DNA of 64,000 nt. Source: Paragorgia papillata (Eukaryota; Cnidaria; Anthozoa; Scleralcyonacea; Coralliidae). The stretch lies in the NCBI GenBank assembly GCA_035771165.1, contig JAWNZC010000470.1:310001-374000 (forward strand), given 5' to 3'. Below, piece after piece: positions 57,306 through 64,000 of this stretch. A program made the position numbers and the translations under genes. Numbering within the stretch: the stretch's first letter is position 1; every line of letters begins with the position of its first letter. Under the pieces are notes generated by a model that worked only from the letters and a program-made list of their open reading frames with translations, did no database searches and was not told the DNA's origin.

Positions 57306-60300
57306 TATTTACAGAATGAGTGGCCGTTCTGTATCGGGGTATACAGACACGAGGCGAAGCCGAGTGCCTGTATCCCGATACAGAACGGACACGAATTCTG
57401 TAAATGACTTCTAAAACGATCCGATTTGGTTAGTTCATTGGCGTAGTAATTTTTCTAAAAAAACGTTGTCTAAGTCGAGAAAATCAAAGCTAAAACTTAT
57501 GTAAATCAAGAGGAATCTGTATCACGTATACAGACACTCATTAAACATGGATTTTCTTTGTGTTTTCCTCATGAATTATTAATGAGTTTTAGAAATATAT
57601 ATATATATATGTTATTTACCGGCTATAGAGAAATATTTCCCGAGGTCTCAAAAACGGCCCGAGGCCGCATTATTTTTATTTTTTTTCATCAGTGTTTAGA
57701 GTGAACAAAAAAGGGAAGTCTGTGCTGTTTCTTTCGTAAAAGGAAATTAGATTTTAGGTCTCTTTCGCGGATGAAAAACTCACTTTCAATATGTTCGGTT
57801 TCGTTTAAGTTCATTTTCAAACGTTTTTAGAATATTTTACGGCCTATAAAACACATTTAAAAAGTTTATCTCGAGCGGTCCGTACGGGCTCATCCGGACC
57901 GCTCGTTAGCCAATCTCACTATCCGGCCGAGTAATCCGACCGGCGGATACTATATCCGGTACACCCTTAGACATTAGAGTCTCTGCATATAGGGATTAAG
58001 TGTGAATGAAGTTAAAGTATTAAACTCATTGGAAAGTGTTTCTTTTCTTTTCCAGATACCAAAAACGGCCTTGCAAGGTAAATCTCTTAGTGATTTCTAG
58101 CATCTTGCTTGTACCATGTGCAACTGCATATATGTACCTGGCATAGGGCACAGTTTTTTAAACATTTTTTGGTGTTAACGTTGTTTAACTCTGTTGCGTT
58201 TGTTTTGTGTCGTTGATAGCGGTCAATGTAGCAGATACAGTGGAAAGTTGTGTAAAATGAAGCAAGGCGAGGTTTTTCTACCGTTTGGAGTAAAAGACAC
58301 TGATATTGAAAATGATATTAAAGTGACGCTGCAAAACGTCAAATCAAGTGGCCGTCTTAGCCAACAATGTGAGCCGTATGTTCTTCCTCTTCTTTGTCAC
58401 CTGAAATTTCCTGATTGTGACAGGTCTTCAATGCCAGTTAAAGCAAAACCAATATGTAAAGATGAATGTTTAGTTTTGAAAAACCAATACTGTAAAAGAG
58501 AATACGATTCGGCTCATCAGTTACAACAGGACAGCGGTCTTCGCTTCGACTGTTCATCAGTGAAAACATACTCTCGGGAAAGTGGCAAATGTTCTGTGAT
58601 TGGTGTTCCAAAAGAAGATCTTATCGACGTAGGTATGTAAGAGACAATTGTTTTTACTCGTGCATCGTATATATATATATATATATGTTATTTACCGGCT
58701 GGGAGCTCTCTCCTCCGCAGAGGTTCTTTCGGAGATTGGCTATGTCGGGGATCGTCGGACTGTCGAAGATGCGTCGAAATCGTCAGCTGGACATAAGGAA
58801 TGCCGTTGGACTAGTTTCGCCCGCACTACTTATGTCCAGCTGACGCCTCCGAGCATCTCCGCCGACCCCCGAAACCTCCAATCTCCGAAATTTAACCTCC
58901 GCGGAGGAGAGGGCTGGGAGGTCCGTATAGAGAAATATTCCCTCGGTCTCAAAAACGGTCCAAGACCGAGAGAAATATTTCTCTATACGCCCAAAACGGT
59001 AAATAATTTTTTTTTTCAAATTATGCCCGCTTGGTTCTTTTGGCAAAACGGTTCAGTGTTTAGCATGAACAAAAAAGGGAAGTCTGTGCTGTTTCTTTCG
59101 TAAAAGGAAATTAGATTTTAAGTCTCTTTCAGGGATGAAAAACTCACTTTCAATATGTTCGGTTTCGTTTAAGTTCATTTTCAAACGTTTTTAGAATATT
59201 TTACGGCCTATAAAACACATTATCTCGAGTGGTCCGTACGGGCTCATACGGACCGCTCGTTAGCCAATCAGAAAGCAGGATTTGGTAGGATACGGACCGA
59301 AAAAAAAATATATATATTTATTCTAAAATGATCTTTCTTAAATGATGTTTCAGTGAACCAGCCTGTTTGCGGCTGAGAGGAACAGTAAACATACTGACAT
59401 TAATTGCACGCCCTATTTATTCAGAGATTCTTATTACCCCTACTATTATTTTTTATATTCTATGTCCGGAAATTTTTCTCTTTGCCCAGTTTTGTTTACT
59501 AAGTTACTGTTTCGGATCATTTATGTAATTTTTAATGGTGTGCCGCAAAAACAGCGATTTGTCTTCATAATTTTAGCCAGGATTGTCTGAAAATTATAAA
59601 TTCAAAATTATCGGGGGGAAGGCAGTTTATTCGCCTAACAGAAAAACAGCCGAAGTAGTACTGTACGTATTTCCTATATGTAGAGTTTCCTGATATATTC
59701 ACTCTGTTGATGTCATGGCTAGCTCTACCCCATATTTCCCTAATATTTCCCTAATATTACCTATTATTATTAACTCGAAATTGTTAATTGTGTTTCAGGG
59801 TCAAAAACTGTTAGTTCTGAAACGTAAGTAGTTATCTGATTATTTGGAATTGTTTTAGTGAAAATTTAAACTAAAATGTGATCTTATAATTAAACTATAT
59901 TCTCTTTTCTGACAGTCTTCCAACCATGAAACCCCGTGTTGGTATTTGTACTCCTTATCAGGGCACTATTTGCAAACAATTTATTGGCACCAAGAGAACA
60001 ATATTTGTTGACTCAAAACATGTTCAGGCAAACGTTGAAAGGAAGCTAAAAGAAGCTATCAAAGCCATTAGTAGGTTTAAGAAACTGTCGTCGAAATGCG
60101 AACCATTTGTTCTCCCAATGATGTGTCATCATTTGTTTCCTTATTGCGACCATAGCACTCAACCAAAGCCAAGCTATATTTGTCGTGACGATTGCTTGCA
60201 TATTCAACATCACTTTTGCCCTGCTGAGTATGAAGTTGCAGTAAAAGAATATTTGACTGGAAGCACTCTCTTTCCTCGTTGTTCAGCTCTGTCAAAGTCC

Positions 60301-62389
60301 AACGAGGGATGTATCTCATTGCAAAGACTCTATACTCCAAAGAAGACAGGTAGGCAATATTGTTTTCTCTCTCCTTCCAATACTAGCGAGGTTAAGTTCG
60401 ACTTACGATGCGAGTACCAATATTGAATACGGTTCTGATCATGCGCAGTAGATCATTTAACGATGACGTATGGAATTTCGGTAGTCAACACTTCCGAAGT
60501 AGACCGAATTTCGGAAGTCAGTTTGATGGGATGATGCAGAACGAATATGGGATCTGGTCGCTCTAATTTTCTTAGCTCTAGGGCGAGAAGAAGCTCTTCC
60601 TCGTCTATAATGTCATCATCATATGCTTGCAGAAGTAAGACGTCTTCGAGGGTTATATTACCCTCCATGTTTCACAGTTTCAGTATTCGCATTCGAATTA
60701 GCAAACTTATCGGATTTCGAATATGACAACGAATCGGAAGCGGCCCTTCGGGTCTCGGTAAATAACTGACGTAGTTACCTCGGGTATATTTAACATTTTG
60801 ACCACGAGCTCAAGTTGTCTATCAGCAGATATAGTCATCGATCGACGTTCTCAACCCGTGCCGTCAAACGTTTCGCCAGGTACAGTCGGGGGCAAACTGT
60901 ATTATTGCTGTGTTATTTAAACCAACTATAGTCGGGCAAAATACTATTTTAATGAAAGCAACTAAAACCTCGGTAAAACCGAGTTTTCTGTCATTATTTT
61001 GCATTTAAAACTGGACTCTTTCGCCACTAGTATAGTCTATCACCAATAGACAGTGAGTAACTCAGCCAATCAGAATGCAGGAATTGGTTTATATTAATAT
61101 AGTATAATATTATTTTTGTAGAAATATTTTGTAGGAGTATGTTTTTGAGGGTCATTTCTGAGAAATCAGAGTCGTTTTTGAGAATTTGTTTTTCTAAAAA
61201 TGTTGTAATTATAAGTAATACCATGACATGAGGGAAATTAGTGATTAAATGTCACCTCAATCATAGTTTTAAGGTAGTAAAAACAATTTTCGGAGGTTGT
61301 CGTCTGAAGAAACGTTTTCAATATACGATATATTTTCTTGTAGGTGTTATACGTGGTGATTGCTATACTGATAACGGTGGTGGTTATCGTGGTTTTGCAA
61401 ACACAACCAAATCAGGTCTAACGTGTCAACAGTGGAGCAGTTCCCATCCTCATCCTCACCATCTTACTGAAGCGGAGTATCCTGAATTACGCGATGGACG
61501 AAACTTTTGTCGTAATCCTGGAGGGAACAGAGAAAAGCCATGGTGTTTTACTACCGATCCAAAACGTACATTTGAATTGTGCAATATTCCTCAATGTGGT
61601 AAGTGTAAATTTTCTCCGCACCAATATTTTGTAATTGCAACAATATTTTAGGAACACTTAAACACAGATATTAAACGAAGGCTACCTTCAACTCGATCAA
61701 TCAGTCAGTCAGTCCGTCCGTCCATCCATCCATCCATCCATCCATCCATCAATCAATCAATCAATCAGTGAATCCAATCAATCAATTAATCAACAATCAA
61801 TCATTCATTCATTCCACCAATCAATCAATCCAATCAATTAACCAATCAATCCAGTCAATTAGTGCAATTAATTAATTAATCCAATCGGTCAATCCAATCA
61901 ATCAATTAATCAACAATCAATCATTCATTCATTCCACCAATCAATCCAATCAATTAACCTATCAATCCAGTCAATTAATCCAATTAATTAATTAATCCAA
62001 TCAGTCAATCCAATCAATAGGCCAATCAATAAACTTTACTTAATGAGAGTAACTAACCTATTAAGATATTTGTTTTCTTTCTGAGTTTCCAGACCATTTC
62101 TCAATAGATTATGCTTGTAATAAATGTGTCTAAATATGTATACTTAAGCTGTTTAATTCTTCTTTAGTGAATACTCTGCTCAATGACACTGGGGAAAGTT
62201 ATCTTGGGACTCTAAACACGACATCTAGTGGGAGGGCGTGTGAATCATGGTTTAAACACGAACCAAAACTTAATTGGGCACATAATTATTGTCGAAATCC
62301 GAATGGTAGTGATAAACCTGGTCCATGGTGTTATGTTGCTGACGGTACTACAGAATTATGTGGTGTACCACGAGTTTCGGTGATATCTT
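44588..62389 (+). CDS. Ror: Gene B: ROR-like receptor ectodomain with three Fz CRDs and two kringles (3'-incomplete)
   Basis: Exons: 44588-44639 (signal peptide), 50785-50926 and 51898-52031 (Ig in two halves), 53271-53319, 55450-55898 (Fz1), 58056-58077, 58220-58632 (Fz2), 59799-59823, 59916-60349 (Fz3), 61344-61598 (kringle 1), 62168-62389 (kringle 2). All junctions are in phase; 2,197 bp code 732 residues and then a phase-1 donor. The order Ig-Fz-kringle is that of ROR, but with three CRDs and two kringles in place of one each. The TM and kinase exons must lie right of the window if the gene is complete; they are not visible up to 64000. It lies 10.8 kb downstream of gene A in the same orientation and is clearly its tandem paralogue. 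The junction between signal exon and Ig is the weakest, as another exon may lie between. Confidence 0.8.
44992..45034 (+). CDS. Possible extra exon (43 bp), phase does not close
   Basis: The acceptor CCGTTTGTTAG and donor TCATT|GTAAGT bound 43 bp. Read from phase 1 it encodes G-EVKGALKSTTLGS and leaves at phase 2. The next Ig exon needs phase 1, so it can be used only with a further unseen exon of length 3n+2, or it is a decoy. Signal exon to Ig closes the frame without it. Confidence 0.25.
47720..49610. repeat. Cluster of ATTTTACTC-type interspersed repeat fragments
   Basis: Pieces with CCCTTTGACAAGCAAAATCA, ATCTGGTATTAGACAGAGTA, TAACCCATTCCTGCC and CCTAGGCAGCAATGGGTT recur in both orientations at about 47720-47830, 48195-48310, 49060-49210, 49212-49330, 49335-49400 and 49555-49610. 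The same family occurs at 3955-4160 and about 6000-6100. Confidence 0.55.
49856..50542. mobile_element. Large foldback element, about 300-bp arms
   Basis: AGGTGGCTCCATACAGTTTC begins the left arm and GAAACTGTGTGGAGTCACCT ends the right arm. Matching inverted blocks continue inward (ACAAGTTTGAGAG, AACAGTTGTTGCTATGGCAA, AAAATGGCTGCCA, TTTGGTGACCCC) to a central AT-rich hinge near 50190. It is about 687 bp, non-coding, and lies in gene B's first intron, 240 bp before the Ig exon. Confidence 0.75.
50648..50687. repeat. AAAG microsatellite
   Basis: About ten AAAG units, roughly 100 bp before the Ig exon acceptor. Confidence 0.9.
50785..50926 (+). CDS. Ror: Gene B exon 2: first half of the Ig domain
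   Basis: Entered at phase 1 (AATGCCTATAG|TT) and left at phase 2 (AAAAG|GTAAAA). It encodes THNLKNQTARNGGRVTMKC, including the first Ig cysteine, then ITWLKDGKRVKEGK with the core Trp. LKNQTARNG aligns with LKNETAEVG of gene A's Ig. The second Ig cysteine is on the next exon, so the domain is interrupted by an intron absent from gene A. Confidence 0.85.
51898..52031 (+). CDS. Ror: Gene B exon 3: second half of the Ig domain
   Basis: Entered at phase 2 (TGAATTTAG|T) and left at phase 1 (CGTC|GTAAGG). It encodes SSPNGSKVRIRGLTSKDAGQ then YSCVGH, which supplies the SKVRIRGL strand, the KDAGQYSC motif and the second disulfide cysteine. The following GYLKVI is the last strand. Together with exon 2 it forms one complete I-set Ig domain. 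Confidence 0.85.
52878..52998. repeat. Inverted repeat with TGACCAGACCGC arms
   Basis: CCTGAAGTACGTATAGTTCC...GGCGGTCTGGTCA is mirrored by TGACCAGACCGC...GGGACTATATGTACTTCAGG, with about 33 bp between the arms. Confidence 0.6.
53271..53319 (+). CDS. Ror: Gene B exon 4: 49-bp linker microexon before Fz1
   Basis: The acceptor TTATCTTTAAG and donor TCTGG|GTAAGT bound 49 bp. Phase 1 in, phase 2 out. It encodes R-AGSRRTTTKPRASTS-G, a Thr/Ser/Arg linker likely to be O-glycosylated or extended. Required to change phase between the Ig (phase 1) and Fz1 (phase 2). Confidence 0.75.
53340..53620. mobile_element. Degraded MITE or inverted repeat
   Basis: GATCTTGCAATATTGACAGC and GCAAGTTGCTAAAAATTCAC at the left face GTAAATTTTTAGCAACTTGT and TGCTATCAATATTGCAAGGT at the right. 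Two AACTTCATATTATATGAAGT-like palindromes sit in the middle. Confidence 0.5.
53878..54243. repeat. 20-bp minisatellite, about 18 units
   Basis: The unit ACGTCTGAAAACGCAGTGTA has an ACATCTG variant in a few copies. The period is not a multiple of 3, so all three minus-strand frames read the same 20-residue cycle; the ORFs there are artefacts. Intronic, between microexon 53271 and Fz1. Confidence 0.9.
54545..54931 (-). pseudogene. LINE fragment: C-terminal end of a non-LTR reverse transcriptase ORF
   Basis: The minus strand encodes 128 residues ending at a stop. They contain the pattern typical of the region after the RT domain in CR1/L2/jockey-type LINEs: HDYNTRQ, then KRTFGYRGSVVWNNLSDEIK and a final FKSRLRSYCV. 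The catalytic RT region is absent, so the copy is 5'-truncated. Beyond its stop (toward 54480) lie short AAATACAAAACAACAAAGGA tandem repeats that could be the 3' tail. It lies antisense in gene B's intron. Confidence 0.7.
55450..55898 (+). CDS. Ror: Gene B exon 5: Fz cysteine-rich domain 1
   Basis: Phase 2 in (TTTTTAG|A), phase 1 out (AAAG|GTAAAA). A short lead (PTGKPRVG) precedes KCEHYNGKLC. All ten CRD cysteines are present (SC, WCHYHFPEC, ICKKEC, HCQAEY, DC, KC). The CQAEY motif matches the CQTEY of vertebrate ROR1, and CKPFSLPLWCHYHFPEC follows the ROR CRD pattern. It is the longest CRD exon here, with 149 full codons. Confidence 0.9.
56200..56660. repeat. Pair of facing CAAACTCGAT / AGGGGCTCTGAC repeats around a MITE
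   Basis: AAGTCAGAGCCCCTTTCC...GGCCCTGCCAACAAACTCGA at about 56210-56290 faces ATCGAGTTTGTTGGCACAGC...AAAGGGGCTCTGACTTGCAG at about 56572-56645. Between them is copy 2 of the TAGCCTGGTACC MITE (56319-56437). Confidence 0.5.
56319..56437. mobile_element. MITE with TAGCCTGGTACC ends, copy 2
   Basis: It starts TAGCCTGGTACCCGGTAATC and ends GGTACCAGGCTA; the internal AAGCAGAAGTCTTTAGTGGT is shared with 37285-37493. It is shorter because of internal loss. Confidence 0.6.
57047..57150. repeat. 21-bp tandem repeat, five units
   Basis: The unit is AATCACAGTGCAAAAATCTGT, the last copies with TATCAC. Confidence 0.85.
57247..57301. repeat. AT microsatellite
   Basis: An (AT)n run of about 55 bp, followed by a palindrome at 57305-57405 (ACAGAATGAGTGGCCGTTCT facing AGAACGGACACGAATTCTGT). 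Confidence 0.9.
57598..57915. repeat. Direct repeat flanking the Fz2 cassette, left copy
   Basis: Starts at an AT run followed by TGTTATTTACCGGCT. It contains AGAGAAATATTTCCCGAGGT, GGGAAGTCTGTGCTGTTTCT and GGTCCGTACGGGCTCAT...GGACCGCTCGTTAGCCAATC. The same series in the same order and orientation is at 58672-59275. Confidence 0.7.
58056..58077 (+). CDS. Ror: Gene B exon 6: 22-bp linker microexon before Fz2
   Basis: The acceptor TTCTTTTCCAG and donor GCAAG|GTAAAT bound 22 bp, the smallest exon here. Phase 1 in, phase 2 out. It encodes D-TKNGLA. Only 142 bp separate it from the Fz2 exon, supporting their behaviour as one unit. Confidence 0.7.
58220..58632 (+). CDS. Ror: Gene B exon 7: Fz cysteine-rich domain 2
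   Basis: Phase 2 in (GTTGATAG|C), phase 1 out (GTAG|GTATGT). It starts QCSRYSGKLC. All ten cysteines are kept (QC, LCHLKFPDC, ICKDEC, YCKREY, DC, KC). CEPYVLPLLCHLKFPDC closely parallels CEPFVLPMMCHHLFPYC in Fz3, so Fz2 and Fz3 are probably each other's nearest relatives. Retention of the next intron would stop translation at once (GT ATG TAA). Confidence 0.9.
58672..59275. repeat. Direct repeat flanking the Fz2 cassette, right copy
   Basis: The second copy of the 57598-57915 element, enlarged by an inserted palindromic part (GCTCTCTCCTCCGCAGAGGT ... CTCCGCGGAGGAGAGGGC). The last 220 bp match the left copy with few differences. Both copies are in direct orientation around the microexon + Fz2 exon. 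Confidence 0.7.
59799..59823 (+). CDS. Ror: Gene B exon 8: 25-bp linker microexon before Fz3
   Basis: The acceptor TTGTGTTTCAG and donor GAAAC|GTAAGT bound 25 bp. Phase 1 in, phase 2 out. It encodes G-SKTVSSE-T. Only 92 bp separate it from the Fz3 exon. Confidence 0.72.
59916..60349 (+). CDS. Ror: Gene B exon 9: Fz cysteine-rich domain 3
   Basis: Phase 2 in (TTTTCTGACAG|T), phase 1 out (ACAG|GTAGGC). Lead LPTMKPRVG, then ICTPYQGTICKQFIG. All ten cysteines are present (KC, MCHHLFPYC, ICRDDC, FCPAEY, RC, GC). The CPAEY and ICRDDC motifs are close to vertebrate ROR. The lead MKPRVG resembles GKPRVG of Fz1, evidence that the cassettes share one origin. Confidence 0.92.
60453..60668 (-). pseudogene. 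Possible N-terminal scrap of a Harbinger-type transposon ORF
   Basis: The minus strand encodes 71 residues with LLLQAYDDDIIDEEELLLAL, an acidic/leucine pattern like that at the start of PIF/Harbinger transposon proteins common in cnidarians and other invertebrates. No DDE domain follows. The DNA has facing TTCGG/CCGAA words. The family call is from memory of the pattern only. Confidence 0.3.
61344..61598 (+). CDS. Ror: Gene B exon 10: kringle domain 1
   Basis: Phase 1 at both ends (TTTTCTTGTAG|GT and TGTG|GTAAGT). An intact kringle with six cysteines (GDCYTDNGGGYRG, LTCQQW, NFCRNPG, PWCFTT, ELCN, PQCG). It is the more ROR-like of the two: the HPHPHHLTEAEYPEL and CRNPGG...EKPWCFT segments parallel the single kringle of vertebrate ROR1. 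Confidence 0.92.
61683..62032. repeat. AATC/AATCC-type degenerate microsatellite
   Basis: Mixed CAAT, AATC, CATC, CATT and CCAAT words. A segment of about 120 bp (CCAATCAATCAATTAATCAAC...) is duplicated within it. Located between the two kringle exons. Confidence 0.85.
62168..62389 (+). CDS. Ror: Gene B exon 11: kringle domain 2, lacking the C1-C6 cysteine pair
   Basis: Phase 1 at both ends (TTCTTTAG|TG and ATCTT|GTAAGT). The fold motifs are clear: GESYLGTLNTTSSGRACESW, AHNYCRNPNGS, PGPWCYV, ELCGVP. Only four of six cysteines remain. The first (KCYNGTG in gene A) is Leu in LLNDTG, and the last (VPKCG) is Val in VPRVS. In kringles these two pair with each other (C1-C6), so the two losses remove one complete disulfide and leave C2-C4 and C3-C5 intact. 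It resembles gene A's kringle (SHNYCRNPN, CGVP) more than kringle 1 does. Confidence 0.88.
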
Positions 62390-64000
62390 GTAAGTTTTAT
62401 TATACAATTAATGTATGTTTTTGGGTACTGGAATAGCAACAAAAGCTCACAACGTTTGGTATTATTCATCTTTGTACATTTGGTCTTTATTCAGTATGAC
62501 TTAATAGGACTAATTGACAGAACGTTATGAACATATTACTCACCTGTGATAATAACAAGGCAGGGCAACTAGTTACTGCAGGAGTGATAGTGAGTAATAA
62601 GTGACAGCAAAGTGAAAGTGACGATGACAACGATAGCGACTAGGTGATTTAAATGAATCAGAAATCTTAGTATAGATGTAGGTACTGCAGTACGGACCCT
62701 TTTTTATTGAACTTTTGAATTGAGCATCATTGGTGTTTTGTTTTTTTTAAATCGCTAATGAATGTTGTCTTCGGATAGTCATCTTAGGGGCTGTTTATAA
62801 CATGAGCCAGGTTAGCCTGGGTAACCGGAATCACGCGATTGATTAGGATCTCACTGTGGTTTTGAAACTCGCATAAACTAAATTTACAAATTAAGAATTG
62901 GTTTAGTTTAGATGTAAACAAATCCTAACGATGATTCAAATCTCCTTTTGCGGCCGAGGAAAGAATTTCGTGACACGAACACTGGACACGAGTCAGCCCT
63001 CATGTAAACGAGTCAGCCCTCATGTAAACAGTCCCTTAAGTGGGCTATGTCACGCGAGCCTCAATTGTCTTATTTTGAAATTTTGAGCTGCAAACTTCAA
63101 AATTAAAGCTGTACATATTAATTCCATAGTCATCTACCAACTATGGAGGATTTCTGAACCTTTAAGACCAAGTTTTTACAGCTAAATCAGTTAAGGTTGT
63201 CCTGGCTAAAGCCAAAAGGTCAAAGCCAAGCGCGAAAAGTACGATGTGAATTACTATTTAAATAGCGAAGCACACATTTACTATATTTATAAGCCAAAAT
63301 CATACAAATAAACCAAACTTGCCTCTGGGGATTATTAACGAGCATTTTCGCGCTTGGCTTTGACCTTTTGGCTTTGGCCAGGACAACCTTAATTGATTTA
63401 GCTGTATACAAATTGGACAAAACGTCCGGGACAATTACAGAGAAATCAAGATGTCACATTTGCAGTCTCTTTCAATATGACAATATCGCCTCATAATTTG
63501 ACCGTCCGTACTTCTGTGCAGGTGTCTATCTCTTTTATGTTTTTATATAATTTAAACCCGTTATGTGAGGTTTTGTGCAATTTTAGGACAATTTTGTTTG
63601 TGTAAAAATTGCTAAAAATAAGATGGCATGGCCCCTTTAAAAGTTGCTCTCTATTAAGAACTTGGCAGTTATTGCTCACAGTTAGTTGTCGATTTTTGTT
63701 GTGCAAATTGTTCATGTATTATTTCATAAACGAGTGTTTTACCAGGGGTTACAAACGCGAGAGGACAATGAAAATCACGAGGCCGATAACCGAGTAATTT
63801 TCGTTGTTCTCGAGTGTTTGTAAAACATGAGGGAATAATGAAAATCACGAGGCTGCAAGCCGAGCGATTTTTATTGTTTTCGAATATTTTAATTAATAAT
63901 ATTAATAATAGATTTTTATTGTTCTCATATACATGACCAAATATTTTCCTCTGATTGGCTAATTAACTCATGAATTTTTACAGTCAAAATGGAAATACCT
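62390..64000. other. Gene B intron, right edge of window
   Basis: No further exon is recognised; the gene's TM and kinase exons should lie beyond 64000. It contains a mariner-like MITE (63179-63404), a fragment with the AATGAAAATCACGAGGC direct repeat (about 63767-63855), and AT-rich DNA otherwise. Confidence 0.5.
63179..63404. mobile_element. Mariner-like MITE, copy 2
   Basis: Same ends (CAGCTAAATCAGTTAAGGTT and AACCTTAATTGATTTAGCTG), TA flanks and internal sequence as 18060-18287, with a few substitutions and a 2-bp difference in length. Confidence 0.75.

Overview
This window looks like a piece of an intron-rich, AT-rich animal genome, most likely a cnidarian and probably an anthozoan (coral, anemone or relative). 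The protein-coding signal is small domain exons separated by introns of about 0.1 to 6 kb. The introns and intergenic DNA are full of foldback MITEs, hAT-, Harbinger- and mariner-type non-autonomous elements, a 5S-rRNA-related SINE, LINE debris, microsatellites and several minisatellites. The species call is inference; the animal call rests on the domains and splice sites.

All recognisable coding sequence belongs to ROR-type receptors (the Ig / Frizzled-CRD / kringle / transmembrane / tyrosine-kinase family that binds Wnt ligands), all on the + strand. Gene A (about 17.2-33.7 kb) can be assembled as eight exons with every splice phase matching: signal peptide + Ig (17196-17622), linker microexon (19104-19131), Fz CRD (22978-23336), microexon (23884-23911), second Fz CRD (26550-26989), kringle (28002-28232), transmembrane/juxtamembrane (31738-31976) and a single-exon kinase domain ending in a stop (32873-33745). 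The joined CDS is 2,625 bp, 874 residues. Its kinase domain keeps the glycine loop and the ATP-site lysine but has Met in place of the DFG Asp and HGD in place of HRD, so it is predicted to be a pseudokinase.

Gene B (44.6 kb to beyond the right edge) has a signal-peptide exon, an Ig domain split over two exons, three microexon + Fz CRD pairs and two kringle exons. Its transmembrane and kinase exons are not in the window. Its second kringle has lost both cysteines of the outer disulfide (C1 and C6). A further intact Fz CRD exon at 11931-12313 has no certain parent gene: it may be an extra 5' domain of gene A, an exon of an upstream paralogue, or a relic.

The notable system is a tandem pair of ROR receptors with two to three Fz CRDs instead of the usual one. 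It is built from a repeating exon cassette: a 22-49 bp linker microexon (always 3n+1 long, entered at phase 1 and left at phase 2) followed by a whole CRD in one exon (entered at phase 2, left at phase 1). Each cassette is phase-symmetric and can be duplicated or skipped without a frameshift.

Layout: 1-11.9 kb repeats and no secure gene; 11.93-12.31 kb orphan Fz exon; 12.3-17.2 kb repeats; 17.2-33.7 kb gene A, with a 3-kb higher-order minisatellite in its kringle-to-TM intron; 33.7-44.6 kb repeat-rich intergenic; 44.6-64 kb gene B, incomplete at its 3' end. No tRNA gene, functional rRNA gene, CRISPR array or autonomous transposon was found.
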